Below, in pieces: positions 41,377-51,620 of a stretch of DNA of 64,000 nucleotides (position 1 is its first letter; each line of letters opens with the position of its first letter). A program made the position numbers and the translations under genes. Under the pieces are notes generated by a model. That model had not been told where the DNA came from. It made no database searches and worked only from the letters and a program-made list of their open reading frames with translations. Source of the DNA: Croceitalea rosinachiae (GTDB lineage: Bacteria > Bacteroidota > Bacteroidia > Flavobacteriales > Flavobacteriaceae); NCBI RefSeq assembly GCF_031846445.1, contig NZ_JAVRHR010000001.1, positions 62,001-126,000 of the forward strand. Direction: 5' to 3'.

Positions 41377-43347
41377 CTAATCAACATTATCATGTAAAAA
41401 AGAATTGTTTGAACGAAGTTGAATTTCATCATTACTATCTTCTCCCAAACTCATTCTTGAGACTTTTTGCTCCGTAGACTCCTCATTTAAATCAATTCCC
41501 TGTCTTTTATAAGCGGGCTGCTTTTCAATTTCATCAATACTGTTTCTACCGCCTTGAAACTTATAATTGAAATTTTTCAATTTTTTACGTCTTTCATCAG
41601 CCCTATCCTTCAACATATCGTTAATAGAACTATTAAAAGGGTCACCATTATTCGCTGCACTTGCCTCACTTGCCGAACCTTCAACTTTAATGGTCTTTTT
41701 TTCGAAAACCAATTCGTCTTCCACTAACTTGGGTTCATGGGTTTCAGCAACGGATCTTGCTCCTGTTAATTGGGTTTCCAATTCCATGTACTCCTCAAGG
41801 TTATACCGTGTTTCACCTTCTTTATTGAAATCCAACACAGGACTTACTTCTACATATTCATTAACATCAACATCGCGAGCTTCATCAGTCAAGTCAAAAA
41901 CAATGGTGTTTTCTTTGACTTCTTCATCTACCTTATCCTTATTCAAAGGCATATCAAATGAAAAAGCGAACTGATCCTCTTCAATAGGCTTAGCTGATAC
42001 TACTTCAGGTTCAATAACTTCGATATCATTTAGTACATTCTTTGCCTCAATGATAATAAAATCGTCGTCTTCTACATTTGTGGCTATAACCTCTTTAACA
42101 GGTTCTGGCAGCACTTCTTCATAGAACACATTAAAGTTTCTGATATAACTGGTTGTAGTTATTAAATCAGATTCGGGTAGCTTAACCTCTGGTTCTGCAA
42201 AAGTATCTTCCAATTGGTGCTTAATCACTGGCTCTTCGGTAGATTGACCAGTCTCAAATGTTTTTAATCGTTGTTCGTCGCTTAAATCTTGAACTGCCTT
42301 TTGCTCATCACCAAGCGTATGGATAATTTTTTTAGTTTCCGTATTTACAATTTCATCTTGTTGATCACTATTAAAACCTGTTGCAATAACTGTAACTGCT
42401 ATGGCATCACCTAAATCATCATCTTCACCAATACCCATAATAATGTTGGCAGAATGACCAGCTTCCATTTGAATGAAATCATTGATTTCACCTATTTCAT
42501 CAATAGTGATTTCTTGTCCGCCAGAAACAATCAGTAACAATACATTCTTTGCACCTGTAATTTTATTATCATTAAGTAATGGAGAATCTAGGGCTTTGGT
42601 AATCGCTTCGTGTGCTCTTGCTGAACCTGAAGCTGTTGATGAACCCATTATTGCAGTACCACTATCTGAAAGTACGGTCTTAGCATCTCTAAGGTCAATA
42701 TTTTGTGTATAGTGATGCGTTATCACCTCTGCAATACCCTTAGCAGCAGTTGAAAGAACTTCATCAGCTTTTGAAAACCCTGCTTTATAGCCAAGGTTTC
42801 CGTAGATATCCCTTAGTTTGTTATTATTGATAATAATTAAAGAATCTACATTATCACGCAGTTTGGCAATACCCTGTTGCGCTTGACCGCAACGATGAGC
42901 TCCTTCAAATTGAAAAGGAGTTGTAACTATACCCACGGTAAGAACACCCAATTCTTTTGCCGCCTTTGCGATTATCGGAGCGGCACCAGTACCTGTGCCA
43001 CCACCCATGCCAGCCGTTATAAAAACCATTTTGGTCTGTTGTTCCAACAAGGTCTTAATATCTTCCATACTTTCCATAGCCGCTTGCTCACCTACAGATG
43101 GATCCGCGCCAGCACCTAAACCCTCTGTCAATGAAACCCCTAATTGGATTTTATTGGGAATTGAACTATTCTCTAAAGCTTGAGAATCTGTATTACAAAT
43201 AACAAAATCAACACCGTTGATTCCAGCTTGGAACATATGGTTAATGGCATTACTACCGCCACCGCCTACGCCAATAACTTTTATGACGTTACTTTTATTC
43301 TTGGGCAAATCAAAACCTATATTTTCAAATTCTGTGTTTTTACTCAT
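41377..43347 (-). CDS. ftsZ: Cell division protein FtsZ
   Basis: 656 aa. The tubulin-like GTPase is in residues about 15-330, with GVGGGGSNAINHM, the T4 loop GMGGGTGTGAAP and NNNKLRDIYGNLG. A long, acidic, low-complexity C-terminal extension of about 320 residues ends with the conserved NSFLHDNVD tail; this long tail is normal in Flavobacteriia. It forms the Z ring at midcell. Last gene of the dcw cluster, 27 bp after ftsA and followed by a terminator. Confidence 0.97.
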   Translation of the reverse strand: MSKNTEFENIGFDLPKNKSNVIKVIGVGGGGSNAINHMFQAGINGVDFVICNTDSQALENSSIPNKIQLGVSLTEGLGAGADPSVGEQAAMESMEDIKTLLEQQTKMVFITAGMGGGTGTGAAPIIAKAAKELGVLTVGIVTTPFQFEGAHRCGQAQQGIAKLRDNVDSLIIINNNKLRDIYGNLGYKAGFSKADEVLSTAAKGIAEVITHHYTQNIDLRDAKTVLSDSGTAIMGSSTASGSARAHEAITKALDSPLLNDNKITGAKNVLLLIVSGGQEITIDEIGEINDFIQMEAGHSANIIMGIGEDDDLGDAIAVTVIATGFNSDQQDEIVNTETKKIIHTLGDEQKAVQDLSDEQRLKTFETGQSTEEPVIKHQLEDTFAEPEVKLPESDLITTTSYIRNFNVFYEEVLPEPVKEVIATNVEDDDFIIIEAKNVLNDIEVIEPEVVSAKPIEEDQFAFSFDMPLNKDKVDEEVKENTIVFDLTDEARDVDVNEYVEVSPVLDFNKEGETRYNLEEYMELETQLTGARSVAETHEPKLVEDELVFEKKTIKVEGSASEASAANNGDPFNSSINDMLKDRADERRKKLKNFNYKFQGGRNSIDEIEKQPAYKRQGIDLNEESTEQKVSRMSLGEDSNDEIQLRSNNSFLHDNVD

Positions 43348-43374
43348 TGTACTTGATTTTTATTGTGGGTGTTT

Positions 43375-44715
43375 TTATTCTGCGTTGTCTAAGAAATCTT
43401 TCAATTTCTCAGACCATTTATCAAAAATAGATTTACGTTCTCTTTGCGTAGTACCGGATACTATATTACCTTGAATATTTTCATGGCCCGCCAGTACCTG
43501 CTCATGTTCTTGCAATTGCTCTTCTACTACTTCCTCTGAGGCAATATTTTTTGAGCTTGTTTCTAGGGCATTCATTAATAAGCCTACTGCTGTGGCATAT
43601 AAAGGGCTGGCAATTTCTTCATCTGAATCGCCTGCTAAATGCTCATTTGGATATCCTATTCGAGTATCCATTCCGGTTATGTATTCCACTAACTGTTTTA
43701 AGTGCTTTAATTGACTACCGCCACCTGTCAAAACAATACCTGCGATCAGTTTCTTTTTCTGCTCTTCATGTCCGTAGTTTTTGATTTCAACATAAACCTG
43801 TTCAACAATCTCAACCACTCGAGCATGAATTATCTTTGAAAGATTTTTTAGTGTAATTTCCTTAGGTTCTCGACCTCTCAAACCAGGAATCGATACAATC
43901 TCATTGTCTTTGTTCTCACCTGGCCAAGCTGAACCAAACTTCATTTTCAATAATTCAGCTTGTTTTTCAATTATGGAACAACCCTCTTTTATATCTTCAG
44001 TAATAACATTTCCACCAAAAGGAATCACAGAGGTATGACGGATAATCCCATCTTTAAAAATTGCCAAATCGGTAGTACCACCACCTATGTCGATCAATGC
44101 TACGCCAGCTTCTTTTTCTTCTTGACTTAAAACGGCTTCGGCAGATGCTAAAGGCTCAAGCGTAATGTTACCTAAATCCAATCCTGCACTTTTTATACAA
44201 CGTCCAATATTTTTTATTGAGGTTACCTGCCCAACCACTACATGAAAATTGGCTTCTAAACGTCCGCCATACATGCCAATAGGCTGCTTAATTTCAGATT
44301 GACCATCAACTTTATATTCTTGTGGTAGCACATGAATAATTTCTTCACCGGGCAACATGACCAATTTGTAAACTTGATTACAAAGTTTGTCTAAATCCTC
44401 ATCATTAATAACTTCTTCTGCATTTGGTCTTGTGATGTAATCGCTATGCTGCAAGCTTCTTATGTGTTGACCTGCAATACCAACAACCACAGAACCAATT
44501 TTTAAGCCCGAATTCACTTCGGCCTGCTCTACCGCTTGCTGAATTGAAGAAATTGTTTGTGTGATATTATTGACAACACCACGGTGAACACCAAGGCTTT
44601 TAGACCGACCAGTACCCAAAATCTCAATCTTACCGTATTCGTTTTCTTTACCGATTATGGCCACTATTTTGGTAGTACCAATATCTAAACCGACTGAATA
44701 ATTACCCTGTTCCAT
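43375..44715 (-). CDS. ftsA: Cell division protein FtsA
   Basis: 446 aa, actin-like ATPase. YSVGLDIGTTKIVAIIG at the start, DIGGGTTDLAIF and GIVLTGGGSQLKHL are the nucleotide-binding blocks. FtsA tethers FtsZ to the membrane; the C-terminus FDKWSEKLKDFLDN is the amphipathic membrane helix. Lies 3 bp after ftsQ. Confidence 0.96.
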   Translation of the reverse strand: MEQGNYSVGLDIGTTKIVAIIGKENEYGKIEILGTGRSKSLGVHRGVVNNITQTISSIQQAVEQAEVNSGLKIGSVVVGIAGQHIRSLQHSDYITRPNAEEVINDEDLDKLCNQVYKLVMLPGEEIIHVLPQEYKVDGQSEIKQPIGMYGGRLEANFHVVVGQVTSIKNIGRCIKSAGLDLGNITLEPLASAEAVLSQEEKEAGVALIDIGGGTTDLAIFKDGIIRHTSVIPFGGNVITEDIKEGCSIIEKQAELLKMKFGSAWPGENKDNEIVSIPGLRGREPKEITLKNLSKIIHARVVEIVEQVYVEIKNYGHEEQKKKLIAGIVLTGGGSQLKHLKQLVEYITGMDTRIGYPNEHLAGDSDEEIASPLYATAVGLLMNALETSSKNIASEEVVEEQLQEHEQVLAGHENIQGNIVSGTTQRERKSIFDKWSEKLKDFLDNAE

Positions 44716-44718
44716 ACT

Positions 44719-45438
44719 TTATATTTTTGTGCAAACAACTTGATTGTCAAATTCTAAACTCACTACTGCGTAATTTTCTAAAGTTTTATCTTTTGTTGCC
44801 TTTACATAAAAGGCCATAAAATTTTTAAATTTTTCATCAAGATTCTTCACACCACCTAAATTCACTACAAAATTTTCAACTCTAAACTTCAATTGATACT
44901 TTCCTTCGTCTTCAATATGAATTCCTATGACATTTTTTCTTAAAAAATTGTCTTTGTTTACATAATCCAAGATGACATAAGCATCCTCCAAGCTTTTACC
45001 TGTTATTTTACCCGTGATAATGGGTACTCTTGCCGAGTGATACCGCGATAACGGCATGCGTTTTCCCATATCATCCAAATAAAATTTGGAGACGCCTTCA
45101 ACCCGTCCAATTGGTTTTCGCTGAACAATTTTAGAAATAAGCTCTCCCTCAACTGAGAGATAGACTTGGGCACTTTTCACCATGTCATTAGACGAAATTA
45201 TCGTCTCTATGGTATTCAAAACTACTTGTTCTTTTGCCCTATTTTTTACGCTGCCATAATTTTGTATTAACAATTTATTAACTGCGTCTTCTGTCAAGTA
45301 TAAGTTGTTGTCTCCTAAAAACTTAATGGAAATATCTTCTACATTTTTTGCCTTGTTTCTATAATCGGCGAACCCATAAAGCCCAATTACGGTCAATAAC
45401 AATCCTAAAAATTTGATATAATTCCAATTAACTCGCAT
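44719..45438 (-). CDS. ftsQ: Cell division protein FtsQ
   Basis: 239 aa, bitopic. One N-terminal membrane helix (YIKFLGLLLTVIGLYGF), then a periplasmic POTRA-like region (ISIKFLGDNNLYLTEDAVNKLL) and the FtsQ beta domain. Recruits later divisome proteins. Low conservation outside this arrangement, but the place between murC and ftsA is diagnostic. The start overlaps murC by 11 bp. Confidence 0.9.
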   Translation of the reverse strand: MRVNWNYIKFLGLLLTVIGLYGFADYRNKAKNVEDISIKFLGDNNLYLTEDAVNKLLIQNYGSVKNRAKEQVVLNTIETIISSNDMVKSAQVYLSVEGELISKIVQRKPIGRVEGVSKFYLDDMGKRMPLSRYHSARVPIITGKITGKSLEDAYVILDYVNKDNFLRKNVIGIHIEDEGKYQLKFRVENFVVNLGGVKNLDEKFKNFMAFYVKATKDKTLENYAVVSLEFDNQVVCTKI

Positions 45439-46780
45439 AAGCCAATTCTTTTTTTATTTTTAATACTTCAAGTCCAATATCACCAGCACCCATTGTCACC
45501 AAAACCTCTGGCTCACAGCTATTTATCTCGTTAATTAAAGTAGCCTTAGTGATTAGCTTTTTATTTGGATTTTCAATTTTCTCTAATAACCAAGAAGAGG
45601 TAACACCTTGTATAGGCTCTTCTCTTGCGGGGTAAATATCCAGTAGCAATATCCTATCAAACTTTGACAAACTACTAGCAAAGCTTTCTACAAAATCCTT
45701 TGTTCTAGAGAATAAATGTGGCTGAAAAACCGCAACTACTCTTTTATCAGGATGCATTTCTGATACTGCCTGATGTACAGCCTCAATTTCTGTTGGATGA
45801 TGGGCATAATCATCAATAAAAACGAAATCTTTTTCTTTGATTTGATATGAAAATCTGCGCTGAACACCTTTAAAAGTTTCTAAAGCTTCAGCTAGACGGC
45901 GCGGTTGGGAAATGACCTGCGCCGCCATTGCAAAAGCAGCTAATCCATTAAGCAAATTATGCTTCCCCGGTTTATTGAAACGAACATTGGTAAATGTTTC
46001 TTCCGGAGTTCTCAAATCAAATATGTAGGTACCCTGTTCAATCTTAATATTAGTAATCGCATAGTCAGAATCATCTTCGATTCCATAGGTCATTCCTTTA
46101 AGTGGTAGACCATTTCTGACCAATAATTTGCCGTTAGGCTTTATTTTACTTACAAAATCAATAAAGGAATCTTTTAGTGCATCATCTGTTCCATAAATAT
46201 CTAGATGGTCAGCATCCATAGATGTTACGCAAGCTACATTAGGCGAAAGATGTAAAAAGGACCGATCGTACTCGTCTGCTTCAACAACTGAAAATTCCGT
46301 TCCCTCTAGAACAAAATTGCTATTGAAATCTTCTGAAATACCCCCTAAAAAGGCTATTAAAGGTGTGTTTGTTTCTTTAAGCAAATGGGCAAGTATACTC
46401 GACGTAGTTGTTTTACCATGCGTACCCGCCACAGCAAAACAAAAAGTATCTTTTGTAATGATTCCCAAAACCTCTGAACGCTTTTTGATTTCAAATCCAT
46501 TTGTTCTAAAAAATTGTAATTCTTTATGGTCTTCAGATACTGCAGGCGTATAAACAATTAAAGTGTTTTTTGACAATTTATACGGGTCTTCGATAAAGTT
46601 TATATTATCTTCAAAATGAATGGAAATTCCCAAATTCACCAACTCATCTATCAATGGGGTTTGGGTTTTGTCATATCCTGCTACATTTTTGTTTATAAAT
46701 TTAAAGTAACGCGCAAGCGCAGACATACCTATACCACCTATACCTATAAAGTAGACGTTATGTATGTTTTTTAAATTCAT
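45428..46780 (-). CDS. murC: UDP-N-acetylmuramate--L-alanine ligase
   Basis: 450 aa. GIGGIGMSALARYF in the N-terminal domain, the ATP loop GTHGKTTTSSI (about residue 117), and DDYAHHPTEIEA in the C-terminal half. Adds L-Ala to UDP-MurNAc in the cytoplasm. Overlaps murG by 4 bp and ftsQ by 11 bp. Confidence 0.97.
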   Translation of the reverse strand: MNLKNIHNVYFIGIGGIGMSALARYFKFINKNVAGYDKTQTPLIDELVNLGISIHFEDNINFIEDPYKLSKNTLIVYTPAVSEDHKELQFFRTNGFEIKKRSEVLGIITKDTFCFAVAGTHGKTTTSSILAHLLKETNTPLIAFLGGISEDFNSNFVLEGTEFSVVEADEYDRSFLHLSPNVACVTSMDADHLDIYGTDDALKDSFIDFVSKIKPNGKLLVRNGLPLKGMTYGIEDDSDYAITNIKIEQGTYIFDLRTPEETFTNVRFNKPGKHNLLNGLAAFAMAAQVISQPRRLAEALETFKGVQRRFSYQIKEKDFVFIDDYAHHPTEIEAVHQAVSEMHPDKRVVAVFQPHLFSRTKDFVESFASSLSKFDRILLLDIYPAREEPIQGVTSSWLLEKIENPNKKLITKATLINEINSCEPEVLVTMGAGDIGLEVLKIKKELAYAS

Positions 46781-47865
46781 TTCAATATTTTCTCTATTTC
46801 ATCAACAATATGCTCTGTTGCCTTTGGCAGAGCCATTTTTTTAATGTTTTTTGCAAGTATATTTTGTCTTTCTTTTGAATTCATCAACTCTTTATAAAGA
46901 GTTTTAAATTCTGTTTCTAAATTATTCTCCTTAAGCATCAATGCTGCATCTTCTTTAACCAAGGCTTCCGCATTTTTGGTTTGATGGTCTTCAGCAACAT
47001 TAGGTGAAGGAATAAAAAGTGTTGGTTTACCCGCCAAACACAATTCAGAAACCGATCCTGCCCCAGCTCTTGAGATAATAATATCTGATGCTGAATAAGC
47101 ATAATCCATTTTATTTAAAAAGGATTTTACCTTTACAGTCTCTGAGTCATATTTTTTATAATCCTCATAATACAATTTGCCACATTGCCAAACCAATTGC
47201 ACCTCTAGCTCCTTAAAAAAATTCAGTTCTTTTTCAATCAATTGATTAATTCTTCTAGCGCCCAAACTTCCACCTAAAACTAGTACCACTGATTTATCGC
47301 TATGGAGACCAAAATAGTCTAATGCTTCTTTTTTATCTACTTGAATATTAACCAAATCAGCCCGCACAGGATTGCCTGTTTTGATTACTTTCTCTTCAGG
47401 AAAAAACTGCTCCATTCCGTCATACGCAACACATATTTTTTTTGCTTTATTGGCTAATAGCTTATTGGTTATTCCGGCATAAGAATTCTGTTCTTGTAGC
47501 ACACAGGGCACACCTGAACTTGTAGCCATTTTCAATAATGGACCACTAGCAAAACCGCCCGTGCCAATTGCGATATCTGGTTTAAACTTTTTTACTATGT
47601 TGCGTGCTCTAAACAAACTACTCATCAATTTTATTGGAAACATCAAATTTTTTAAAGTCAGTTTCCGTTGCAATCCACTTATCCAAAGGCCTTCTATCTT
47701 ATATCCAGCTTGTGGAACTTTTTCCATTTCCATTTTATCCTTGGCGCCAACAAACAAAAACTCAGCATCATTAAATCTCCTTTTCAATTCGTTTGCAATA
47801 GCAATCGCCGGATAAATGTGACCTCCAGTGCCACCCCCAGAAAGTATGAACCTATAATTGCCCAC
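46777..47865 (-). CDS. murG: UDP-GlcNAc:lipid I transferase MurG
   Basis: 362 aa GT28 enzyme. SGGGTGGHIYPAIAIA near the N-terminus binds the membrane side, and RAGAGSVSELCLAGKP in the C-terminal lobe binds UDP-GlcNAc. Converts lipid I to lipid II at the inner leaflet. Overlaps ftsW by 14 bp and murC by 4 bp. Confidence 0.97.
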   Translation of the reverse strand: MGNYRFILSGGGTGGHIYPAIAIANELKRRFNDAEFLFVGAKDKMEMEKVPQAGYKIEGLWISGLQRKLTLKNLMFPIKLMSSLFRARNIVKKFKPDIAIGTGGFASGPLLKMATSSGVPCVLQEQNSYAGITNKLLANKAKKICVAYDGMEQFFPEEKVIKTGNPVRADLVNIQVDKKEALDYFGLHSDKSVVLVLGGSLGARRINQLIEKELNFFKELEVQLVWQCGKLYYEDYKKYDSETVKVKSFLNKMDYAYSASDIIISRAGAGSVSELCLAGKPTLFIPSPNVAEDHQTKNAEALVKEDAALMLKENNLETEFKTLYKELMNSKERQNILAKNIKKMALPKATEHIVDEIEKILK

Positions 47866-49054
47866 TTAGCACTTCTAATGGGTTATTCTCATCTATATTC
47901 AAACCATCTGGTTCTTCTTGCTTTTTATCACTTGCACTCAATACTATACCTATAGCTAAACAGGTCATCCAAATAGCAGTACCTCCCATACTGATTAAAG
48001 GCAAAGGCTGTCCTGTGGTAGGAAATAATTGTACCACTACTGCCATATTGATAAATGCCTGAAAAACTATGGGCAGCCCAACTCCAATCACCAGTAATTT
48101 TGCAAAAACAGTCTTAGTAGAATTTGCAACCACTACGATTCTAAATAGTAGTAACAGGTAGAAGAATAACAATCCTAATCCTCCCACCAAACCATATTCT
48201 TCAATAATAATGGCGAATATGAAGTCAGAGGTGCTTTGAGACAAAATATTCTTCATCACACTTTTACCTGCTCCTTTACCGAACAATCCGCCTTCAGCTA
48301 CGGCCATTTTTGCGTAATTGACCTGGCGCGAAGCGTCTGCACTGGCATTTTCAGGATGAATAAAAGTCTCAATTCTTGATTTCCATGTTCCTGCTCTATC
48401 TGGAAGCACTTCTGGCGTTTTGAATAAAACAAAAAGAAACATGCCTGCCAATACCAATCCTGTTCCTGTGATTGCAAATAAATATTTCAAGGGATAACCG
48501 CCTAAAAAACAGAGCACCAACACCAATATTCCGACAATAGCTGCAGTAGAAAAATTAGCAGGGAGTATTAAACCAACGACTAGACCTACAGGGAGCCATA
48601 AGGGTAATATACTTTCTTTGAATGTGATTTTAGCATCTCGTATTTTACTTAAATATCTAGCAATCCAAATCATTAAAACCACCGAAGCTAAGGTTGATGT
48701 TTGAAAGGGAATACCAACAAAAGGAATCTTAATCCATCGGTTTGCACTTACGCCACCAATATTAGTCTCAACAGTCAATGTATAGCCTAAAAGAATCAAA
48801 ACAATAGGCATGGCAATCAATGAAAGGCCTTTGAAATAATGTGTGGGAATGCGATGGACAGCGTAAATTATCATGAAACCCAAAAACAAGAGTACGCCAT
48901 GCTTTACTAAATGCCCGATAGTGGTGCCCGTGTCCTTTACATAGACCAAATTTGTGCTCGCACTATAGACCGGCAAAAACGAAAATAGTGCCAAAAGAGC
49001 CACTATGCCCCAAATAGCCTTATCTCCTTTTAAATTTTTGAACAGTGCCAACAT
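47852..49054 (-). CDS. ftsW: SEDS glycosyltransferase FtsW
   Basis: 400 aa with about 10 membrane helices, and the SEDS signatures VETNIGGVSANRWIKIP and LPLISMGGTAIWMTCLA. Polymerises septal glycan from lipid II together with the FtsI homologue upstream. One bp separates it from murD. Confidence 0.94.
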   Translation of the reverse strand: MLALFKNLKGDKAIWGIVALLALFSFLPVYSASTNLVYVKDTGTTIGHLVKHGVLLFLGFMIIYAVHRIPTHYFKGLSLIAMPIVLILLGYTLTVETNIGGVSANRWIKIPFVGIPFQTSTLASVVLMIWIARYLSKIRDAKITFKESILPLWLPVGLVVGLILPANFSTAAIVGILVLVLCFLGGYPLKYLFAITGTGLVLAGMFLFVLFKTPEVLPDRAGTWKSRIETFIHPENASADASRQVNYAKMAVAEGGLFGKGAGKSVMKNILSQSTSDFIFAIIIEEYGLVGGLGLLFFYLLLLFRIVVVANSTKTVFAKLLVIGVGLPIVFQAFINMAVVVQLFPTTGQPLPLISMGGTAIWMTCLAIGIVLSASDKKQEEPDGLNIDENNPLEVLSGQL

Positions 49055-49055
49055 C

Positions 49056-50393
49056 TTATAATTTCTTTATCGCTGCTTTAAACTGATTACCTCTATCTTC
49101 ATAATTATCAAAAAGATCAAAACTTGCGCAAGCAGGAGACAATAAAACTGCATCACCTCGCCCCGCAATTTTATATGCCACTTTTACAGCCTCATCCATA
49201 GACATAGTTTCCACCAAGGGTTCCACTACATTTCCAAAAGTGTCTATCAGCTTTGTATTATCAACACCTAAGCAAATAATTCCTTTTACCTTTTCTCGTA
49301 CCATCGGCATCAACTGTGAATAGTCATTGCCTTTATCTACGCCGCCAACTATCCAAACTATAGGCTTTTTAATTCCGTCCAAAGCATAATATGTCGCATT
49401 TACATTAGTTGCTTTTGAATCATTGATATACTCTACATGATTTATCTTCAATACTTTTTCTAATCGATGTGGAGCACCTTGAAACGATTGAATACTTTTA
49501 AGAATGGTTTCTTTTCGCACATTTACCAAAAGCCCAGCAAGTGATGCTGCCATGGCGTTCTTTACATTATGCTGACCTTCTAGTGTTAAAAAATCTGTAC
49601 TCATCTTCAAAGTGTTATTAGGTTCTAATTGTATTTTAATTGTATCATTCTCCAACCAAGCTCCTATTTCTTGCTCTTTTACAAGAGAAAAAGGAATTAA
49701 TTTGGATTGAACAGGATGCTCTTTAAGCCATTCGACAATAACTTCATCATCCGCATCATAAATCAGGTAGTCATTTTCATCTTGGTTCATCGCAATACGA
49801 AACTTTGATGCGATATAGTTTTTAAATTGATATTCGTACCGATCTAAATGATCTGGTGTAATGTTGGTAATCACTGCCACCCTTGGCTTGAAATCAATAA
49901 TTCCGTCCAATTGAAAACTGCTGATTTCCAAAACGAAGTTTTCAAAGTCATTCTCCGCAACCATTTTAGCATAGCTATTACCAATATTACCTGCCATACC
50001 CGCATTAAACCCAGCTTCTTTTAACAGATGGTTGGTAAGCATTGTTGTGGTAGTCTTACCGTTACTCCCTGTAATTCCGATAATTATAGCCTCAGAATAT
50101 CTTGATGCGAATTCTATTTCAGAAATAACTGGAATTCCTTTTTTCATTAATTGCTGCACTAAAGAAACTTTATCTGGTATTCCAGGACTCTTCATGACCA
50201 AATCAGCATTCAAAATCTTAGCTTCCGTATGCTGATTTTCTTCCCATTCAATCTCAAAATGTTTAAGAACGTTTTTATATTTTTCTTTAATCTCTCCCTT
50301 ATCAGAAACAAAAACCTTAAATGTTTGTTGTTTCCCTAAAATAGCTGTACCAATGCCACTTTCGCCTCCTCCAAGTACAACCAAGCGTTTCAT
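49056..50393 (-). CDS. murD: UDP-MurNAc-L-alanine--D-glutamate ligase
   Basis: 445 aa. LVVLGGGESGIG at the start, the ATP loop GITGSNGKTTTTMLT (about residue 110) and INDSKATNVNATYYAL in the C-terminal half are Mur ligase hallmarks. Adds D-Glu. One bp after mraY. Confidence 0.97.
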   Translation of the reverse strand: MKRLVVLGGGESGIGTAILGKQQTFKVFVSDKGEIKEKYKNVLKHFEIEWEENQHTEAKILNADLVMKSPGIPDKVSLVQQLMKKGIPVISEIEFASRYSEAIIIGITGSNGKTTTTMLTNHLLKEAGFNAGMAGNIGNSYAKMVAENDFENFVLEISSFQLDGIIDFKPRVAVITNITPDHLDRYEYQFKNYIASKFRIAMNQDENDYLIYDADDEVIVEWLKEHPVQSKLIPFSLVKEQEIGAWLENDTIKIQLEPNNTLKMSTDFLTLEGQHNVKNAMAASLAGLLVNVRKETILKSIQSFQGAPHRLEKVLKINHVEYINDSKATNVNATYYALDGIKKPIVWIVGGVDKGNDYSQLMPMVREKVKGIICLGVDNTKLIDTFGNVVEPLVETMSMDEAVKVAYKIAGRGDAVLLSPACASFDLFDNYEDRGNQFKAAIKKL

Positions 50394-50394
50394 A

Positions 50395-51615
50395 TCACCT
50401 TATTTTTAAGGTGACAATACTAACTACAGCTAGCAAAATCCCGATAATCCAAAACCGCGTTACTATCTTACTCTCGTGATATAATTTTTTTTGATAATGA
50501 TGGTGCAAGGGTGCCATCAAAAAGATTCGTTTACCCTCACCATATTTCTTCTTTGTATGTTTAAAATAGCCCACTTGTAACATGACCGAAATGGACTCCG
50601 CAAAGAAGATTCCACATAAAATGGGAATCAATAATTCTTTACGAACGATTATGGCAATTACGGCTATTACACCACCAATGGTCAAACTACCTGTGTCACC
50701 CATGAATACTTGGGCCGGGAATGCATTGTACCATAGAAAACCAACTAATCCCCCTACAAAAGCAGCGATAAAAACTACTAATTCACCTACACGGGGTATA
50801 TAAAAAATATCGAGATAATCAGAAAATTGAATGTTGCCCGAAACCCATGCAAAAATGCCAAGGGTCAATACTATGATTGCAGATGAGCCGGCTGCCAAAC
50901 CATCAATACCATCAGTTAGGTTAGCACCATTAGATACTGCTGTTACAATTAGAATTACTACTGGAATAAAAATCAACCAAGCATATTTCTCCATTCCATC
51001 ACCAGCCCAAGCAATAAATTCTGTATAATCCAATTCGTTATTTTTAAAGAAAGGAACATTGGTACGGACCGATTTTTTCTCCTTCCCTATTACCTTTTCA
51101 ACTGTAAACTGTTCGGTAATTACGGTGCCATCCTTTTCTTTCATAGTAACTTCTGGATGGAAATAGAGAACGATGCCAACAATCAAGCCCAAAACAACTT
51201 GACCCATTATTTTAAATCTTCCTTTAAGGCCTTTTTTATCTTTCTTAAAAATTTTAATGTAATCATCAATAAACCCAATAACCCCCATCCAGAGCATGGT
51301 AATTATTAAAAGAATCACATAAATGTTCTTTAAATCGGCGAATAATAAAACAGGAATCAGAGTTGATATGATAATGATAATACCTCCCATTGTAGGGGTC
51401 CCTGCTTTCTGTTTCTGTCCTTCCAACCCTAAATCGCGTACACTTTCTCCAATCTGTTTTGCCTGTAAAAATAAAATGACCCGCTTACCATAGACAACGG
51501 CTATCAACAATGACAGCAATACCGCAATTGCAGCGCGAAATGTCAAAAACTGAAACAGTGATGCCCCAGGCAGTTGATATTGTTGTTCTAAATATTCAAA
51601 TAGATAGTAAAGCAT
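50395..51615 (-). CDS. mraY: Phospho-MurNAc-pentapeptide transferase MraY
   Basis: 406 aa, about 10 membrane helices. KAGTPTMGGIIIIIS, NLTDGIDGLAAG with the Asp pair, and MAPLHHHYQKK are the active-site motifs. A 50-residue loop with VTMKEKDGTVITEQF between the helices is longer than in E. coli, as in other Bacteroidota. Forms lipid I. Confidence 0.97.
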   Translation of the reverse strand: MLYYLFEYLEQQYQLPGASLFQFLTFRAAIAVLLSLLIAVVYGKRVILFLQAKQIGESVRDLGLEGQKQKAGTPTMGGIIIIISTLIPVLLFADLKNIYVILLIITMLWMGVIGFIDDYIKIFKKDKKGLKGRFKIMGQVVLGLIVGIVLYFHPEVTMKEKDGTVITEQFTVEKVIGKEKKSVRTNVPFFKNNELDYTEFIAWAGDGMEKYAWLIFIPVVILIVTAVSNGANLTDGIDGLAAGSSAIIVLTLGIFAWVSGNIQFSDYLDIFYIPRVGELVVFIAAFVGGLVGFLWYNAFPAQVFMGDTGSLTIGGVIAVIAIIVRKELLIPILCGIFFAESISVMLQVGYFKHTKKKYGEGKRIFLMAPLHHHYQKKLYHESKIVTRFWIIGILLAVVSIVTLKIR

Positions 51616-51620
51616 TGTGT